A stretch of DNA of 64,000 nt from Trema orientale (GCA_002914845.1 JXTC01000321.1:63098-127097); one strand, 5' to 3'. Shown: positions 11,206 to 22,855, counted from the stretch's first letter. Translations and numbers: made by a program. Notes: generated from the letters alone by a model not told the origin.

Positions 11206-13373
11206 AATATGAGCATTTATTTCCCACAATGTGAAACTCGTAGTTTACACTTATTATCATTAGTATTTTTTTTTTTGAAAAGTATTATCATTAGTATTTT
11301 CAATTCAAGGAATATAACTAGAGCAAGTATCTATCTCGCGAGAGGTAAAGTGTAAGCTTCTTGTACAAATCAATAAGTAGCGATGGTTTTAACCTTATTG
11401 CTATAACTCTATAATACTAATAAAATGGATGATTACTATCATCTTCAATTTGTTTTTTTGATATCCACTTAGAAAGAGAGTATTTGAGAATCTTTTACAG
11501 AATAAGAAAAAGGAAGAACAAGAAGCATCAAATCCGATATCATGTGCATTTAGCATAACCATCTACCAATACGCATGCATACGAGTGAAAACTCTTGAAA
11601 CAAAGTCAAGCTTTTAAGGATAATCGAAATACACACATCACATTTAATTTGGAATAATCTTCATGCATGTATCTTCTTTTTTTTGGGGGCAACATTTTAA
11701 CTAAGGATCCTCTTCTACTTTTTTTTTTTGGGTCATGATTTTCAGTGTGAACAACTTACGGAAGCTTGCCTAAAGACCATAGACCATATAGGCTTTAAAT
11801 ATTAGAAGAGCATGTTATTGACTCGTCAATTGTGAACTGTTAGCCGTTTAGTTGTCCTTGTCGCAGGTAAATCTGTTAGTTGGAGACTTTCTTTTCTCTG
11901 ATTCCACAGCCAATTAATAATTACATGGCACTATCTCTTGTTTCCCTATAAAGTCATAAAGTTACATGTCCCCAACAAAGACATGTTGCTTTGGACGAAC
12001 AAGGACTGCTTTTGAGATCTAACGAAGCGAATTTCTTTTACTTGCTGATTACTATGACATAAAAGATAAAGTGGGTCAAGTTAAACAAGACAAAAGGCGT
12101 AAACTTTCAGTAAGTTGTACACCTTTCAAAGATGAAAGCCCCCCCACAAACAGAATAAAATAAAAGAGTGATTTATTTTCTCATTTTTATAACATTATAC
12201 TTTGAAATATCAGCGACAAATGATGGATTGTGACTCAATCATTACATAATCAATATTGTGGCCCATAGAGGCAAAGACCATCTTAAGCACATGTTGGAGA
12301 GCACATGAGTTGTGAGATATCAATTCTAGTGGTTTTTAACAAATTGCTATATTAACATTTAACACGTATAAAGTACTATTAGTAATATTAGTATTATTTT
12401 GTTGATAACACATCACATCATTTATGAATAATTATTTAGTTATCATATATATATATATATATTTACGAATTACGACCGTCAACTTCAAGAGAAAACGAGT
12501 AAATATGATAGAGCTGATTGGCTTTAGAGGAGACGGAAAGGCTGAAAGCTACCAACAATTTTCAACAACGAGGAACACATAACCGAACATCAACAAAAAT
12601 AAAAGACTTTCAACTCCTCGTTAGGTCCCCACAAAATACTGTAATAGGAACTGAGCATGCATATATGCCAATAGAGTAGCCTCTTGGAAAAAAAAAAAAT
12701 TAAAAAAAAGTACTTAGAAGCTTTATATAATGGTCCAAGATAACAAGATTACCAACCACCACCGAAAAAAAAATATATAAAGAAATAAAGAAATCAATTC
12801 GGTGATTGTAGGTTTTCTATTTTATTTGTATCTGAATTTAGCCGCGTAGATTAATGATGTTTCCAAAGAAATAAATAATATATGAATAATGAGCCGCTTA
12901 AAATTTGACGAGTTCAATAATTACGATAAGATCATGAATGTGATGTTGATAGTGTTAGTTGATTGGCAAATAACATAATATACGAACAAGGAATTAAAAT
13001 TAAACTTAAATAAACACTTGTCAAAAGATTAGTGTATATAGTATACTGGATATTATAAATTATGTTATTAAAATTCTTTTTTTCCCTTCTCCTTGTTTCT
13101 CGCCCACCACTGACGGATAGCCTGAATGTGAAACTTGGCGTTTAAAAACTAAAACTTTCTTAATATAAAAATATTGAAAAAAAGGGCAAAATACAAAAAT
13201 ATTTTCAGGTCTGGTCCCAGAGTCCCCATTCCCAAACTTCAATTCTCAGAGCAATTAATATTACATGCCAAATGGAATCCCCTGAGAATGTGGCTCATCC
13301 TGTACCCTACCATATGACTAATTTAAACAAAACATTTACTACATTAATTTCACGTGTATATATATATATATAT
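11206..13373. other. Gene-free AT-rich DNA; from about 12.1 kb it is duplicated at 30.15 kb
   Basis: No gene is seen here. From about 12115 on, the DNA aligns with 30160-31700. Anchors include AAAGATGAAAGCCCC, ACAATTTTCAACAACG, AACACATAACCG, TTGATGTTGATAGTGT (approximate) and TTTGGTCCCA-like sequence near 13207. It therefore belongs to duplicated block A, and conservation in both copies is noncoding. Confidence 0.6.
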
Positions 13374-13525
13374 GGGCGCGTCTACAGTAGGAGCGTCCCT
13401 ACGTAAAGCCTTGTTTATACACTGTTTGATGAAAATCTGTGTACAAACAGATTCCCCACAGATTCCCATCAAACGGTGTATAAACAGAGGCCTTACGTAG
13501 GGACGCTCCTACTGTAGACGCGCCC
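13374..13525. mobile_element. MITE family 1, copy 1 (152 bp, near-perfect hairpin)
   Basis: The terminal inverted repeat GGGCGCGTCTACAGTAGGAG is perfect at both ends. The arms extend almost to the centre (GCGTCCCTACGTAA, CCTTGTTTATACACTGTTTG, ACAGATTCCC). It sits in a (TA)n tract, so a TA-type target duplication cannot be separated from the microsatellite. It is relatively GC-rich against its surroundings. Confidence 0.9.
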
Positions 13526-13536
13526 ATATATATATA

Positions 13537-13621
13537 TATACACAAATTCCCCACAGATTCCCATCAAACGGTGTATAAACAGAGGCCTTACGTAGGGGCG
13601 CCTCTACTATAGCCGCCTCCT
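13537..13621. mobile_element. Half copy of MITE family 1
   Basis: The segment from CCCCACAGATTCCCATCAAA through GGCCTTACGTAGGGGCGCC to GCCGCCTCC repeats the right half of the hairpin at 13374-13525, about 12 bp downstream across a (TA)n tract. The left half is absent. It probably arose by slippage or unequal exchange between the (TA) tracts. Confidence 0.8.
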
Positions 13622-14576
13622 GTATATATTATTGTACATGATAAAACTTAAAGTCATAATCACTCTAATTTAATTTACTTATTTATCCCAGCTCTAAGTA
13701 ATTCAAACTAAATAAGTCGGTGAGTCTGGGAGGAGATAGGACATCTAAGAGTGAAGAAAGAAGATAAATTAGTGGAGAGGAAATGATATGCGGGCCCCAG
13801 TTTACGTGGAATACCAGAACGAATGAGCCAATGAGGGGCCAAAGTGGGAGACTTTAATGTTGTAGTTTATTATCAAACCCAAGCAAATATAGAACTATGA
13901 TTAAGAGAGAAAAGATACACCACTCCACCACGGAACTCATCTCATTAGATCGTTTCAAGGTTAGAATCTCTTTCTCTCTCAATTATTTCATTTTCCTTTT
14001 ACTAAAATTATTCTTTTTCTTTTTTGGGTGGACAATCACACAAATGAGTAAAAGCTGGTACTCAATTTTACGAGGGTTTAAGCAATTGTGGTACTTTTTT
14101 TTCCTTTTATTTTTCTATAGCTTTTCTTGTGGCCTTATTCATTCTTATTGGGATAATTAATGTTCTCTCTGGTATAGACTATAGAACAACTGGGGTCGTA
14201 TCCCATATATGGTTATAACCAACTGGGCCAATTTTTTATATTTTGTTGGAAAAGAAAGAGAAAGTTACATACTTAAAAATTAAGATTATTCACGTGGGTC
14301 CAATTTTACTGGGCAATGCTCAAATTATTTACAGCCAAAAAGCAACGTAAAGAATCAATTATTTTATAACTGTATTCAAGCCGAAAAAAAATCTTTTATT
14401 AACTGTATTTAAAATTGATATTTTCCGCTTCGTTAATATCAGTTAAGAAGATTAAAAGAAAAAAAAGTGAAAAGGTAGGACCCGCGGGTGATGTTGAACC
14501 TTAAACAATTTATAAAAAAACATTATTATTTGATAAATATTAAAAAAAAAAAGAAAGAAAAACTTCTAATGATATT

Positions 14577-14926
14577 TTGACACTACCGTTACAAGGCGGT
14601 TCAGTGGCGGCCCTACACCGCCCATTTCGGCGGTCGAACGGCGATCCGCTCAACAGACGGCGTCAACGGCGGCCAAACCCTTACTTCGGCCATGACCACG
14701 GCGAATTTGGATCGTTTATTAAACGGAAAACTTCACCGGCGACGTACAGCTCGCCACCGTCCATGGTGGGCCCGGGCCACCCCACACTCATGGAACCTAC
14801 TTGGGAAAGAAAAGGACCTGAAAAAGTGGGTCCCTCCGAATCTGTATCGGAAACCTCAAATACAGGCAGCAACAAATTCGGCTCCAATTCGTCGGAATAA
14901 GGCCCAATAAATCGATTCTCAGTCAT
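14577..14926. other. GC-rich island with overlapping open frames on both strands
   Basis: This stretch has markedly higher GC than its surroundings. It holds a 107-codon plus frame (14577-14900) and an 81-codon minus frame (14681-14926). The minus frame starts MTENRFIGPYSDELEPN, ends SPWSWPK, and is preceded on its strand by TTTAAATAAAA just before the ATG. Its composition (acidic, Pro/Gly-rich) looks plausible for a protein, but I recognise no family or domain. The plus frame is Arg/Pro/Ser-rich. It may be a small unknown gene, a gene fragment, or GC-rich noncoding DNA. No counterpart was noticed in block B. Confidence 0.3.
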
Positions 14927-15353
14927 GTTTTTATTTAAACGGGAAATGAATTTTCTTTTTTTTTTTCCTCCAAATTTTCATGTTAAGGAAAGAACAATAT
15001 TAGATCAGGTGCTCATACAGACTACAGTAGCTGCCCTGGAAGTTAATTAACAGCCAACCGATTAAACTCACTACCCAAATTAAGGAAAAAAAAAAGAAAA
15101 AAAAAAGAAAGGACAAACGAAGAAGATCCAAACATAACATTAATTGATTAAATATAGCAAACCTTATATTTCTCTCTCTCCCCCAAAAAAACAAAAGCAA
15201 GCCTTTTATGCTAATAGTAGAAACAGAGAAGAAAGGTCACATATGGCATAAAAAACAAAGTAGACGCAAAACAAGTGCAACTTTCGAATAAGTACTAAAA
15301 GGGAGAGAGTACTTATAATTTGGACCTAAATCAATTGAATCACATTAGTACTA

Positions 15354-15641
15354 TTATTTAACATATTTACCCTTCTCCGATGGGTAGGGGTACACGTGGC
15401 CGGTGCTGGTCGATTTGGGCTTGTCGGCTTCAGATGTTGGTGAGGCGGAGCCAAAGCTTTCCATTATACTCTCAAGTATCAAGCCCTTCACCGACCTTCT
15501 CGGTGCTGGAAATACGCTTCCGGGTTTCGGTTTGAACCGCGGTTGCGCATCGGAATCGGCATCGGGATCCTTCTGGGTTTTAGTCTCCAGCTTCTTCGTC
15601 TTCTCTGCCTCGGCCTTCTTTGGGTTTTGTTTGGCCTCCAT
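15354..15641 (-). CDS. Small basic protein, FKPxxGSVFPAPRR family (copy A, 95 aa)
   Basis: Intronless frame of 95 codons. The N-terminus is Lys/Glu-rich (MEAKQNPKKAEAEK...), followed by an acidic DPDADSDA stretch. The conserved core FKPKPGSVFPAPRRSVK covers roughly residues 36-52, then a short hydrophobic segment and a C-terminal HVYPYPSEKGK. The core and C-terminus are shared with the proteins at 36391-36663 and, more distantly, 22501-22815, which is the strongest evidence that it is a real gene. No signal peptide, membrane helix or catalytic motif is visible. Basic RR in the core could serve nucleic-acid, membrane or protein contact; function is unknown to me. The start is the only ATG with homology in the copy; the upstream 5' UTR (GAGAGAAAGAAGGAG) also aligns with copy B. 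Confidence 0.8.
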   Translation of the reverse strand: MEAKQNPKKAEAEKTKKLETKTQKDPDADSDAQPRFKPKPGSVFPAPRRSVKGLILESIMESFGSASPTSEADKPKSTSTGHVYPYPSEKGKYVK

Positions 15642-15698
15642 TTTTCTCCTTCTTTCTCTCTATAAGTTTCTAATGTGTGTGTATGTCTAATTGTGTAC

Positions 15699-15713
15699 TC
15701 TCTCTTTTTTAAG
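15699..15713 (-). promoter_or_regulatory. Conserved TATA-like / GA-repeat element upstream of copy A gene
   Basis: The minus strand reads TTAAAAAAGAGAGAG about 60 bp before the ATG. The same place upstream of the paralogue at 36391 reads TATAAATTAAAAAGAGAGAG. Conservation of this block plus the leader ATTAGAAACTT / ATTGGAAACTT between duplicates supports core-promoter function. Confidence 0.55.
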
Positions 15714-17497
15714 TTGCTTATGTAGTTATGTGTCTCTGAGTTGGGACTTGAGTGAAATATTGTATGTGCTTATGTAGTGGACATTTTGGGGTATTATAGG
15801 TATTTTGTTTTCTTTTAGTCTTTGTCCGCTAACTTGTAGAGGAAATAAAATGCGCGTTTAAATGAAATAAATATTAAATACAACAAAGATTTACTCGTAG
15901 GATATAAATATATATATATTTTGGGAGGAGAATTTAAACAATTTGGCTTTGTGGAATATGAATACTCAGTAAAATGACCCAAAACATTAGTCCCATATAC
16001 ATGTGATGTACATTCAAATGTGTGTCTTACTATGTTATGTGCACCCTACTTTTTTTACTAATTGATAAAAATTACACACGTTGCATATATATCACATACA
16101 CTTTTGATTTTTTGTTTTTTGTCTTTTTGTTTTTCAAATTTATATACATGTAGACACGAACCTAGCATTTATTTTCCTTCTGGGTCATGTTAGTGGGGAC
16201 AAGTCTCTGTAGACTTTATTGACTAATTCATATTAAAGGAGCAACTTCAAGTACTATACTTGAGAATGTTTGAACTGATTTGAAAGCTTTATCAGATACT
16301 TTTGCTCTATGAACAACATTTCAGCACCATCAAAAGGATAAGTAGTGAAGTATACCTTAGCAATTAAGCGTGTGTGATTCTGTAATTATCTTTTCAATCA
16401 AGAAAATAATTGCCCGAGGATATTAACAGGAAGCTAATGACCATAAGATCATCCAATTAATTAAGTGGCTCATCTTTATTAACGTCTGACAAAAGCTGGC
16501 ATGCTACACCTACTTAAAGCTAAGTAGGACCATAGCTAGTTCCACTTTGTATTGACGTGGGTTGATTTATAAGTTAGACATCCCTTCATTTTATTCTGTA
16601 CTTTTCAATTTTTCATAGACTATATAAAAAGGAAAATAAAAAAAGTCGTTAAATGTAAACATAAAGCATGTGATTGATCATTTTATCTTCACATAACCAT
16701 TAATAATGTAAAGTAAATAAATAAAAAGGATGTGATTCTTTGTCATTGTCTGTTCGTATTTGGGGAAAGAGAGTGGACATGAACATTGCCCAATTTGAGT
16801 GTACAAATCCATTTCCTCGGTCTTCCCATCGCTCCACTTGGTGATGAAAGTAATACCTTGATATATAATTTTACTTGAGGAAAAAAAAATCAATTGCGAT
16901 AGTTCGAAGTTAAGAAAAAGGAAACTTCCTACGTTGTTTAGTTCAAAGTTAAGAGAAAGGAAGCTTCCTATGTTGTTTCATGTCATTGACCTCTTTGGTT
17001 ATTCTTTTTTTTCTATGAGAATACAAGAAAAGGAATGAAAATTTGCTCATAAGCCTAGCAATAAGTCTTATGAAAATTTGCTCATAAGCCTAGCAATAAG
17101 TCTTAATCTTACTCCTTTAATCACCTTTTTTCTACTTATGTTCTTTTTTGCTAAATATACATCTTATTCCTTAGACTAAGTCAAGCATTTTGAAAAATTG
17201 CTAACATTAATTAGTTGAATACTTAGTTGTTTATCATGTAAGAGGTACATAACTAACTCTGTTGTTAAAAAGGCTTAAGACCTTTAAAAAAGAAAAGTTT
17301 CAGATGTGTCGAAATGAGTCAAATGACTAACCTCTGGAGGTAGGCATATGCTTTATTTTTATTTTTATTTATTTATTTATTTATTTTTAAGTGCGTGATT
17401 GGTAATCTAGTACTCGTCTCTTCCTTGCATCATATTTACCGAAAATCTCTGTGCATTGACTTCGATTTGTACGCCAGAGCCAAAGGCGAGAAGTTAA
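15714..17497. other. Gene-free DNA with two short tandem duplications
   Basis: No gene recognised. Two local direct duplications are present. About 16902-16979 is a 38-bp unit containing AGTTAAGAAAAAGGAAACTT / AGTTAAGAGAAAGGAAGCTT. About 17038-17107 is a perfect 35-bp unit containing GAAAATTTGCTCATAAGCCT. Confidence 0.6.
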
Positions 17498-17681
17498 GAA
17501 TAATGCTATAGGGCACCTGTGGTGCCCAGCATCACAGTGATGTGTCAGTCTGTCACTGGCTAATCATAATTATAATTTAAGTGGGGCCTATGTAGGACCC
17601 AGTTTATTAATTAAATCATCCAGTGACAAACAGACATATCACTGTGGTACTGGGCACCACTGGTACCCCATAACATTACTT
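17498..17681. mobile_element. 184-bp MITE with 9-bp target duplication
   Basis: Inverted arms: the left starts GAATAATGCTATAGGGCACC, and the reverse complement of the right starts AAGTAATGTTATGGGGTACC. Both then share TGGTGCCCAG and CACAGTGATATGTC-like text. A perfect 9-bp direct duplication AGAAGTTAA flanks the element (17489-17497 and 17682-17690), fitting the Mutator superfamily. Confidence 0.9.
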
Positions 17682-17952
17682 AGAAGTTAATGGCCAGATT
17701 TCTACCACGTCACATGATAAAACTATAAAACCTTTAAAAAAATAGCTATAGCATCGCAATTAATATTATTAAATCGTCAATTTTTGAGTTTAAAACTTTT
17801 ATATGCTTTGGACAATATCAATTTAACATTTTTATTCATTTGATTATTTATTAATTTATTTTTTTTAGTGGAGTACTCATTTGGTATTGTTGCCAATAAG
17901 ATACCGTATATATCTTTTCTCTTTCTTTATAGTTGATCCTAGTTAAAAAAAA

Positions 17953-18124
17953 GGGGATGGCTACGGTAGGGGCGTCCCTACGTAGGGTCATGTCTTAATT
18001 ATCGTTAGATTGGAATCTGTGGAGAATAATGGGAATCTGTAGAGAATCTATTTATATACAGATTCCCATCTAACGGTGAATAGACAGGACCCTACGTAAG
18101 GGCGCCCTTACTGTAGACGCGCCC
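17953..18124. mobile_element. MITE family 1, copy 2 (172 bp)
   Basis: Same family as 13374-13525. The right end, in reverse complement, reads GGGCGCGTCTACAGTAAGGG. The left end GGGGATGGCTACGGTAGGGG is more diverged. The interior shares CGTCCCTACGTAGGG, ACAGATTCCCATCTAACGG and GACAGGACCCTACG. It is flanked by A runs on both sides, so the target duplication is not resolvable. Confidence 0.85.
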
Positions 18125-18187
18125 TAAAAAAAAATAGTAATGATTCCTCTAAAAAACAAAATCTACATGTATACGTGTATATATATA

Positions 18188-18432
18188 GGCACTAATCCAA
18201 TAGGTATTTTTTTTTTTTACCTATACATAAGTATTATTTTAGTCAATGAAAATTTATTATTCTTATTTTTTAATTGTAAAAGATAGGAGAGAGAAATATC
18301 ATTAATGATGCACGTCTTTTCATGCACTTTATTATAGTTGTTAGATCATCATCTAAATAGTAATCCAACAGCTAAAAGAAAATATCTACACATAGGTAAA
18401 AAAAAAAAAAATCACCTACTAGATTAACAACC
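18188..18432. mobile_element. MITE family 2, copy 1
   Basis: Inverted ends: the left is GGCACTAATCCAATAGGTAT; the right, in reverse complement, is GGTTGTTAATCTAGTAGGTG. A long T run and ACCTAT-CATAAGTATT follow on each arm. The interior has GGAGAGAGAAATATCATTAA and TGATGCACGTCTTTTCATGC, shared with copies 2 (18443-18681) and 3 (61422-61643). It lies in (TA)n DNA. Confidence 0.85.
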
Positions 18433-18442
18433 ATATATATAT

Positions 18443-18681
18443 ACCAATCCAGTAGGTATTTTTTTTTTTTACCTATGTATAGGTATTAATTTGGACAGTG
18501 AAAATTTTTTTTGCACATCTTTTTATATTAAAAATTAAGAGAGAGAAATAATATTAATGATGCACGTCTTTTCATGCACATTATTGTAACCGTTGGATCA
18601 CCATTAGATGATAATCCAATAGCTAAAAAAAAATACCTACGCATAGGTTAAAAAAAAAAAAAACCTACTGGATTGGCAACC
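18443..18681. mobile_element. MITE family 2, copy 2 (adjacent to copy 1)
   Basis: It starts CCAATCCAGTAGGTA and ends CCTACTGGATTGGCAACC, the inverse. The interior repeats the landmarks of copy 1 (AGAGAGAAATAATATTAATG, TGATGCACGTCTTTTCATGC). It is in the same orientation as copy 1 and separated only by about ten TA-rich bases. Confidence 0.85.
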
Positions 18682-19424
18682 ATATATATATATATATATC
18701 TTAAAAATGTAATTTTCATTTTCACAGGTCATCCAATATTATCTGGTGATGCATTGCCAATTTGCCAGTGTGTGCTTGTTTTGTTACCTTTATATTCCCA
18801 TAACCACAAAACGGTGTCGTATCCTCCAATATTATCCCCCTCTCAAAAATAAAATGTTTTCTCCGAGCGCTTAAGCATGTTCATCTAAAAACACACAATT
18901 AAAGCCGTTCGTGAAAAATCCCTTTTTCTCATTCAAATCTAGCAAAGAAGCTCAATTATGAAAAGTCAAAAATTTCATGTTAAAATATATAATTATTGAG
19001 AAAAAACTGTTTTATACATTTAGCAAAGAATCGAATCAATCAAACGAGAAGAAAGAAGTGATGTAATGGGTAAAAAGAACTTCAGGGAACCATATTGCTG
19101 GTTTTATGTCTTTATTTATTATTTATTTATTTTCAACAAAAGGTTGATTGGGAATGGAAGATTCGGATGCATGCGTCTTGCTTTATAATGACCAGCTCCC
19201 AAAACTGATCCAATGTGAAAACGACTAAGGTCACTTTTCAAATTGATCAGTATGTTAAAATTTGAAATCTACTACAAATTCGAAAAAAACTTTCATATAA
19301 ACGATTAATAAAATAAAAGACTTTCTAGTTTATTCATGATTATAAAAATTTAATTTACGCCGTGATTTTATCACAAGTTAATCAGTGACTCCAAAGATTT
19401 GATCTCTAAAATACACCTCGAAGT

Positions 19425-19987
19425 TAGGGCTAGCAATTCGTATTATCGTGTCGTGTTCGGGTCGACATGATTACGACATGATAACACTTAACTCGAATAC
19501 GACACGATTAATAAACGTATAAAAAATTTAAACCCGAACACGACACGATTAATACACGTGTAACACAACACGACACGTGTAACCTGTTTAATAAATGTGT
19601 CATGCGTCATATTATGACCCGTTTGACACGATTATTCAAAATTGACACGATTATTCTAATTTAACACGATTATGCACTACTTAATTTAATTTTACTCCGA
19701 TAAATATGCTTAGAATTAATCAAAATCACGTTGAATATATTAAAATATTAATAAATGTGTCATATTAGTGTCATTTTGACACGACACGAAAACGACACGT
19801 TTAATTAAACGGGTTACACGGGTCATTTTCGGGTTCAGCGAGTTGACCCGAAACCCACCCGTTTATTATACGTGTTACACGTGTCAACCCGAAATTGACA
19901 CGAAAATTAAATGGGTCACCCAAACTCGTTTATTTTGTGTCGTTTTCGAGTCGTATCGTCATGTCGTGTAGAAAATTATCAACCCTA
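19425..19987. mobile_element. 563-bp hAT-type MITE
   Basis: Ends are TAGGGCTAGCAATTCGTATT and, from the right in reverse complement, TAGGGTTGATAATTTTCTAC. A perfect 8-bp duplication CTCGAAGT (19417-19424 and 19988-19995) fixes the boundaries and the hAT assignment. The interior is full of the motif ACACGAC / GTCGTGT (for example CGTGTCGTGTTCGGGTCG, AACACGACACG) in both orientations, giving extensive secondary structure. No coding capacity. Confidence 0.92.
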
Positions 19988-19995
19988 CTCGAAGT

Positions 19996-21959
19996 GTTAT
20001 GGCTTCCACTTCAAATAAGTTAATTTTGTTAACCTTAGTCGTTAATGATCACTAATTGCATAATAGATTTTTTTGTTGTATATGCTTAAGAAATTAGAAC
20101 TAATTAAGTCTCATAAGTCTTATTCTAGCCTACTTAACTTTAAGTACACACATTTATCAATGGGACTAGTTGGAATGGCTGTGGATGAATTTTGATCCGC
20201 CGATAACACACGATACCTTTAGCTACTCCCACTTGTCCTATGATTTATGGAAAAGCCATAGAGGAATTGGATTGATGATTAGAAGAGGCAAAGGAGTTTA
20301 CTAGGTATTTCTTTTGAAAATGACTTCAATTTTTTTAAAATAATATTTGGACTGGGACTGAACGGATATTGGTTAGTCACCATTCAACAACAATTCCGGG
20401 ACCACACCGACTTTCATATATTGGTGGTAGATACGCCATCATTAATTTCTTTCCTGTATCTAATGCATATATATATATATATATATAGGTTAAAGATTCC
20501 AAATAGATTTTCCTCAATGAGGGGAAGTGCTAAGGATTTTTTCACAATTTCAACTTGTCTCTTATCAAAATTTATTTTATATTTATTTAACTATATTATT
20601 CAATTTGAGATATCCTTTTTTAAGACATAGGTCTCATTCTAAAAGTTACTTATATAACTAGAAAAACAAGTCTTTTGTAATTAAATTAGGAAATAAATTT
20701 TGCAGCGTATCTTTGTTGCTTCTACTTATTATTCTCCAATGGTTTAAAAAAATTGGTGCTGCATAAAGCAAAAATCCGTAGCAATTAACTTATACATAAT
20801 TATCTAGCATGACCTTTATTGTTGGTAAATATGGTTCAAAGCATGGGAAGCTACTTTTATTTTTGTTTTTATAAATAGCGTAGAAACAGATATAGGATAA
20901 TAGCAACCTGATATTTATGGTAATATTGAAGAACATATTAAAAATTCCTCGTGACCTTTGTTGTTGATAAATATAGTAAAAGTTCCCCATGCCAGATAAT
21001 CTAGCATATATTGTTATAGAAAAAAAAAAAAAGGCATGGAAGCTACTTCTCTTTTTGTTTTCATAAATAGCATAGAAGCAAATATAGGATAACAGCAACT
21101 TATATTATTAGTAATGGCTACTTTAAATGTGGTAAGAATAAGGAAAGTGTCCTGATAGGGATGGTAGTGAAAGTGGTATAAGAGAGAGAGCATGAGGGGT
21201 GGAAAGGAGTCCAAGAGGGGCCAATGTGATTGATGGTTGTTGAAGATAGAGAGAGTCATCATGTATAAAATAAAAAATAAAAAAAAGGGAGAACAAAGGA
21301 AATTTGTCTATACTGAACCAAAAGATGAAAATTTCTAAACTAGGAGGGTTCTGTTAGATTAGATTGTTTAGGGAGGCAGACATATTGGCCAACATGTCCA
21401 AATAGGCCACAAGATATCCACAAAAAGAAACCCACTTCAATTGACAACTGATAGCAGTACATTCCTTTGGAGCGAATGCATAAGTATATAACTAAGCCAA
21501 AAATGAAAAATGCACCATATATTATTGTCCATGGTTTTAATTTCCCCAAATGAATGAAAAAAGAACACGCTAGATAATGGTGGGTATTTTATTAGATTTT
21601 GATTTGGGTGGGAAAAAGTACCGTGACACATAAGACAATTTATATGTAAACTTCAGTCTAAATTACCAATATGTGCTTCGCCAGCAAATTGTAAAGACTA
21701 AGTTATCAAATCTCGACTTTAGATTTAGACTCCATATTTAGTGGTTTTTGAGAGGTCTCTGCTTTCACCAACGTTGGGTATATTTAGTGAGAGGAAAGGA
21801 GAATAGGAAGGATAAGAATGAGGAAATATAAAAGAGAGAAAGGAGAGTAAAATTTTTTTAAATTATTTAGTAGAAATGATTGAGGGTATTTATTTATAAA
21901 ATTAGTATATTATTCATTTGATTTTTTTAAGCTAATTATTCTGAATAGTAAATTTGTTA

Positions 21960-22004
<45 letters not shown>

Positions 22005-22500
22005 CTGATCCTTCCAATTTAGAAAGATGAGTTTCCTGGAGGAAGAAGTTCCCCTCCACTTTTCCTCTCTCTCCTATCAAACGAAGGTCCCAATACAACA
22101 TTACGGAACATAGTGTATAGGAGTTTAGCTTGACTAAGCTCTCTTTCAACTTTACTTTTAACATATTCCCGAGAATGAAAATTGAAAGGTTTGTCCTCCA
22201 CTTTTATTTTTTAAATTTGTTAGAGATCAAATTCAATGAAAAATGCGAATCTGGGCTTAATTTTCTTTTTCTTTTGAATCCTGGGAACTCGTCAACCTAT
22301 GAAATCTTAATTTGATTCAACACCAAAGAGTGCTCATATGAATTGTTGAAAGCATTATTAAAATTAGCTCATAACATAACAAAAAGGCGAGGAATTACAT
22401 TGCTATCAACCCAAATCTAAAAAAAGGTACAAAACAAGAGCCCCAGAACAGAGCATTTGTATCTGATTTGTGTGAAAGAAAATTACAAGCAAAATAGATC
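19996..22500. other. Gene-free AT-rich DNA
   Basis: No gene recognised. A diverged direct duplication lies at about 20808-20912 and 20952-21097, both with ACCTTT(A/G)TTGTTG, GCATGG(G)AAGCTACTT, ATAAATAGC(G/A)TAGAA and ATATAGGATAA(T/C)AGCAAC. A (TA)20 tract is at 21962-22001. Short frames here are low-complexity and unsupported. Confidence 0.5.
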
Positions 22501-22815
22501 CTATGGAGTATTTGGAAATGTTGGGTATGGCACAATCTTCTCTCTCTTATTGAGCTCTGAAATTTTGAGTGGCGAGACGATCCCAAACCCAAAGCAGCTC
22601 TTTCCCTTTTGAGATGAGCCATAGTGAAAAACAGAGGAGAATTTCTGGACCATATAATTAAACATCATGGTCTTCACTAACTTTCTTTTGGCTGGGACAA
22701 CGTCACCATAGATGGGTTTGAACTCTTTCTTCATCTTGTTCAGTTTCTCACCTGAAACTCCATCTGGGTTTCGATTCAGAACCATTTTCGTCTCTTGAAT
22801 TTTCCTCAAAGCCAT
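22501..22815 (-). CDS. Small basic protein, divergent member of the FKPxxGxVxPAxR family (104 aa)
   Basis: Intronless 104-codon frame starting MALRKIQETK. The conserved core FKPIYGDVVPAKRKLVKTMM (about residues 33-52) aligns with FKPKTGSVFPAPRRLVKSMM of the protein at 36391-36663, and the C-terminus VPYPTFPNTP echoes its VYPHPS ending. Between them lie an aromatic segment (FNYMVQKFSSVFHY) and a Gly/Cys patch. The protein is basic, with no signal peptide or membrane helix apparent. On its strand a TATTTAAAAG box is 40-50 bp before the ATG with a short leader, so it looks expressed. Function is unknown to me; membership of the family is inferred from the core motif. Confidence 0.75.
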   Translation of the reverse strand: MALRKIQETKMVLNRNPDGVSGEKLNKMKKEFKPIYGDVVPAKRKLVKTMMFNYMVQKFSSVFHYGSSQKGKSCFGFGIVSPLKISELNKREKIVPYPTFPNTP

Positions 22816-22855
22816 CTCTGTTTAAGGTGGTGCGTTTGGAGCTTCGAATAGTGGT

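Larger units (their letters stand above)
12115..19220. repeat. Segmental duplication block A (7.1 kb)
   Basis: Collinear homology to block B (30150-55640) is seen at 12115-13260 (to 30160-31695), 13720-13960 (to 34920-35150), the gene at 15354-15641 (to 36391-36663) with its upstream TTAAAAA-GAGAGAG motif, and 18860-19220 (to 55230-55590). Shared text at the last anchor includes AAGCCGTT-GTGAAA, CATTCAAATCT, GGGAATGGAA and AAAACTGATCCA. Order and orientation are the same in both blocks. Block A carries only small elements (MITEs at 13374, 17498, 17953, 18188 and 18443). Confidence 0.7.
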
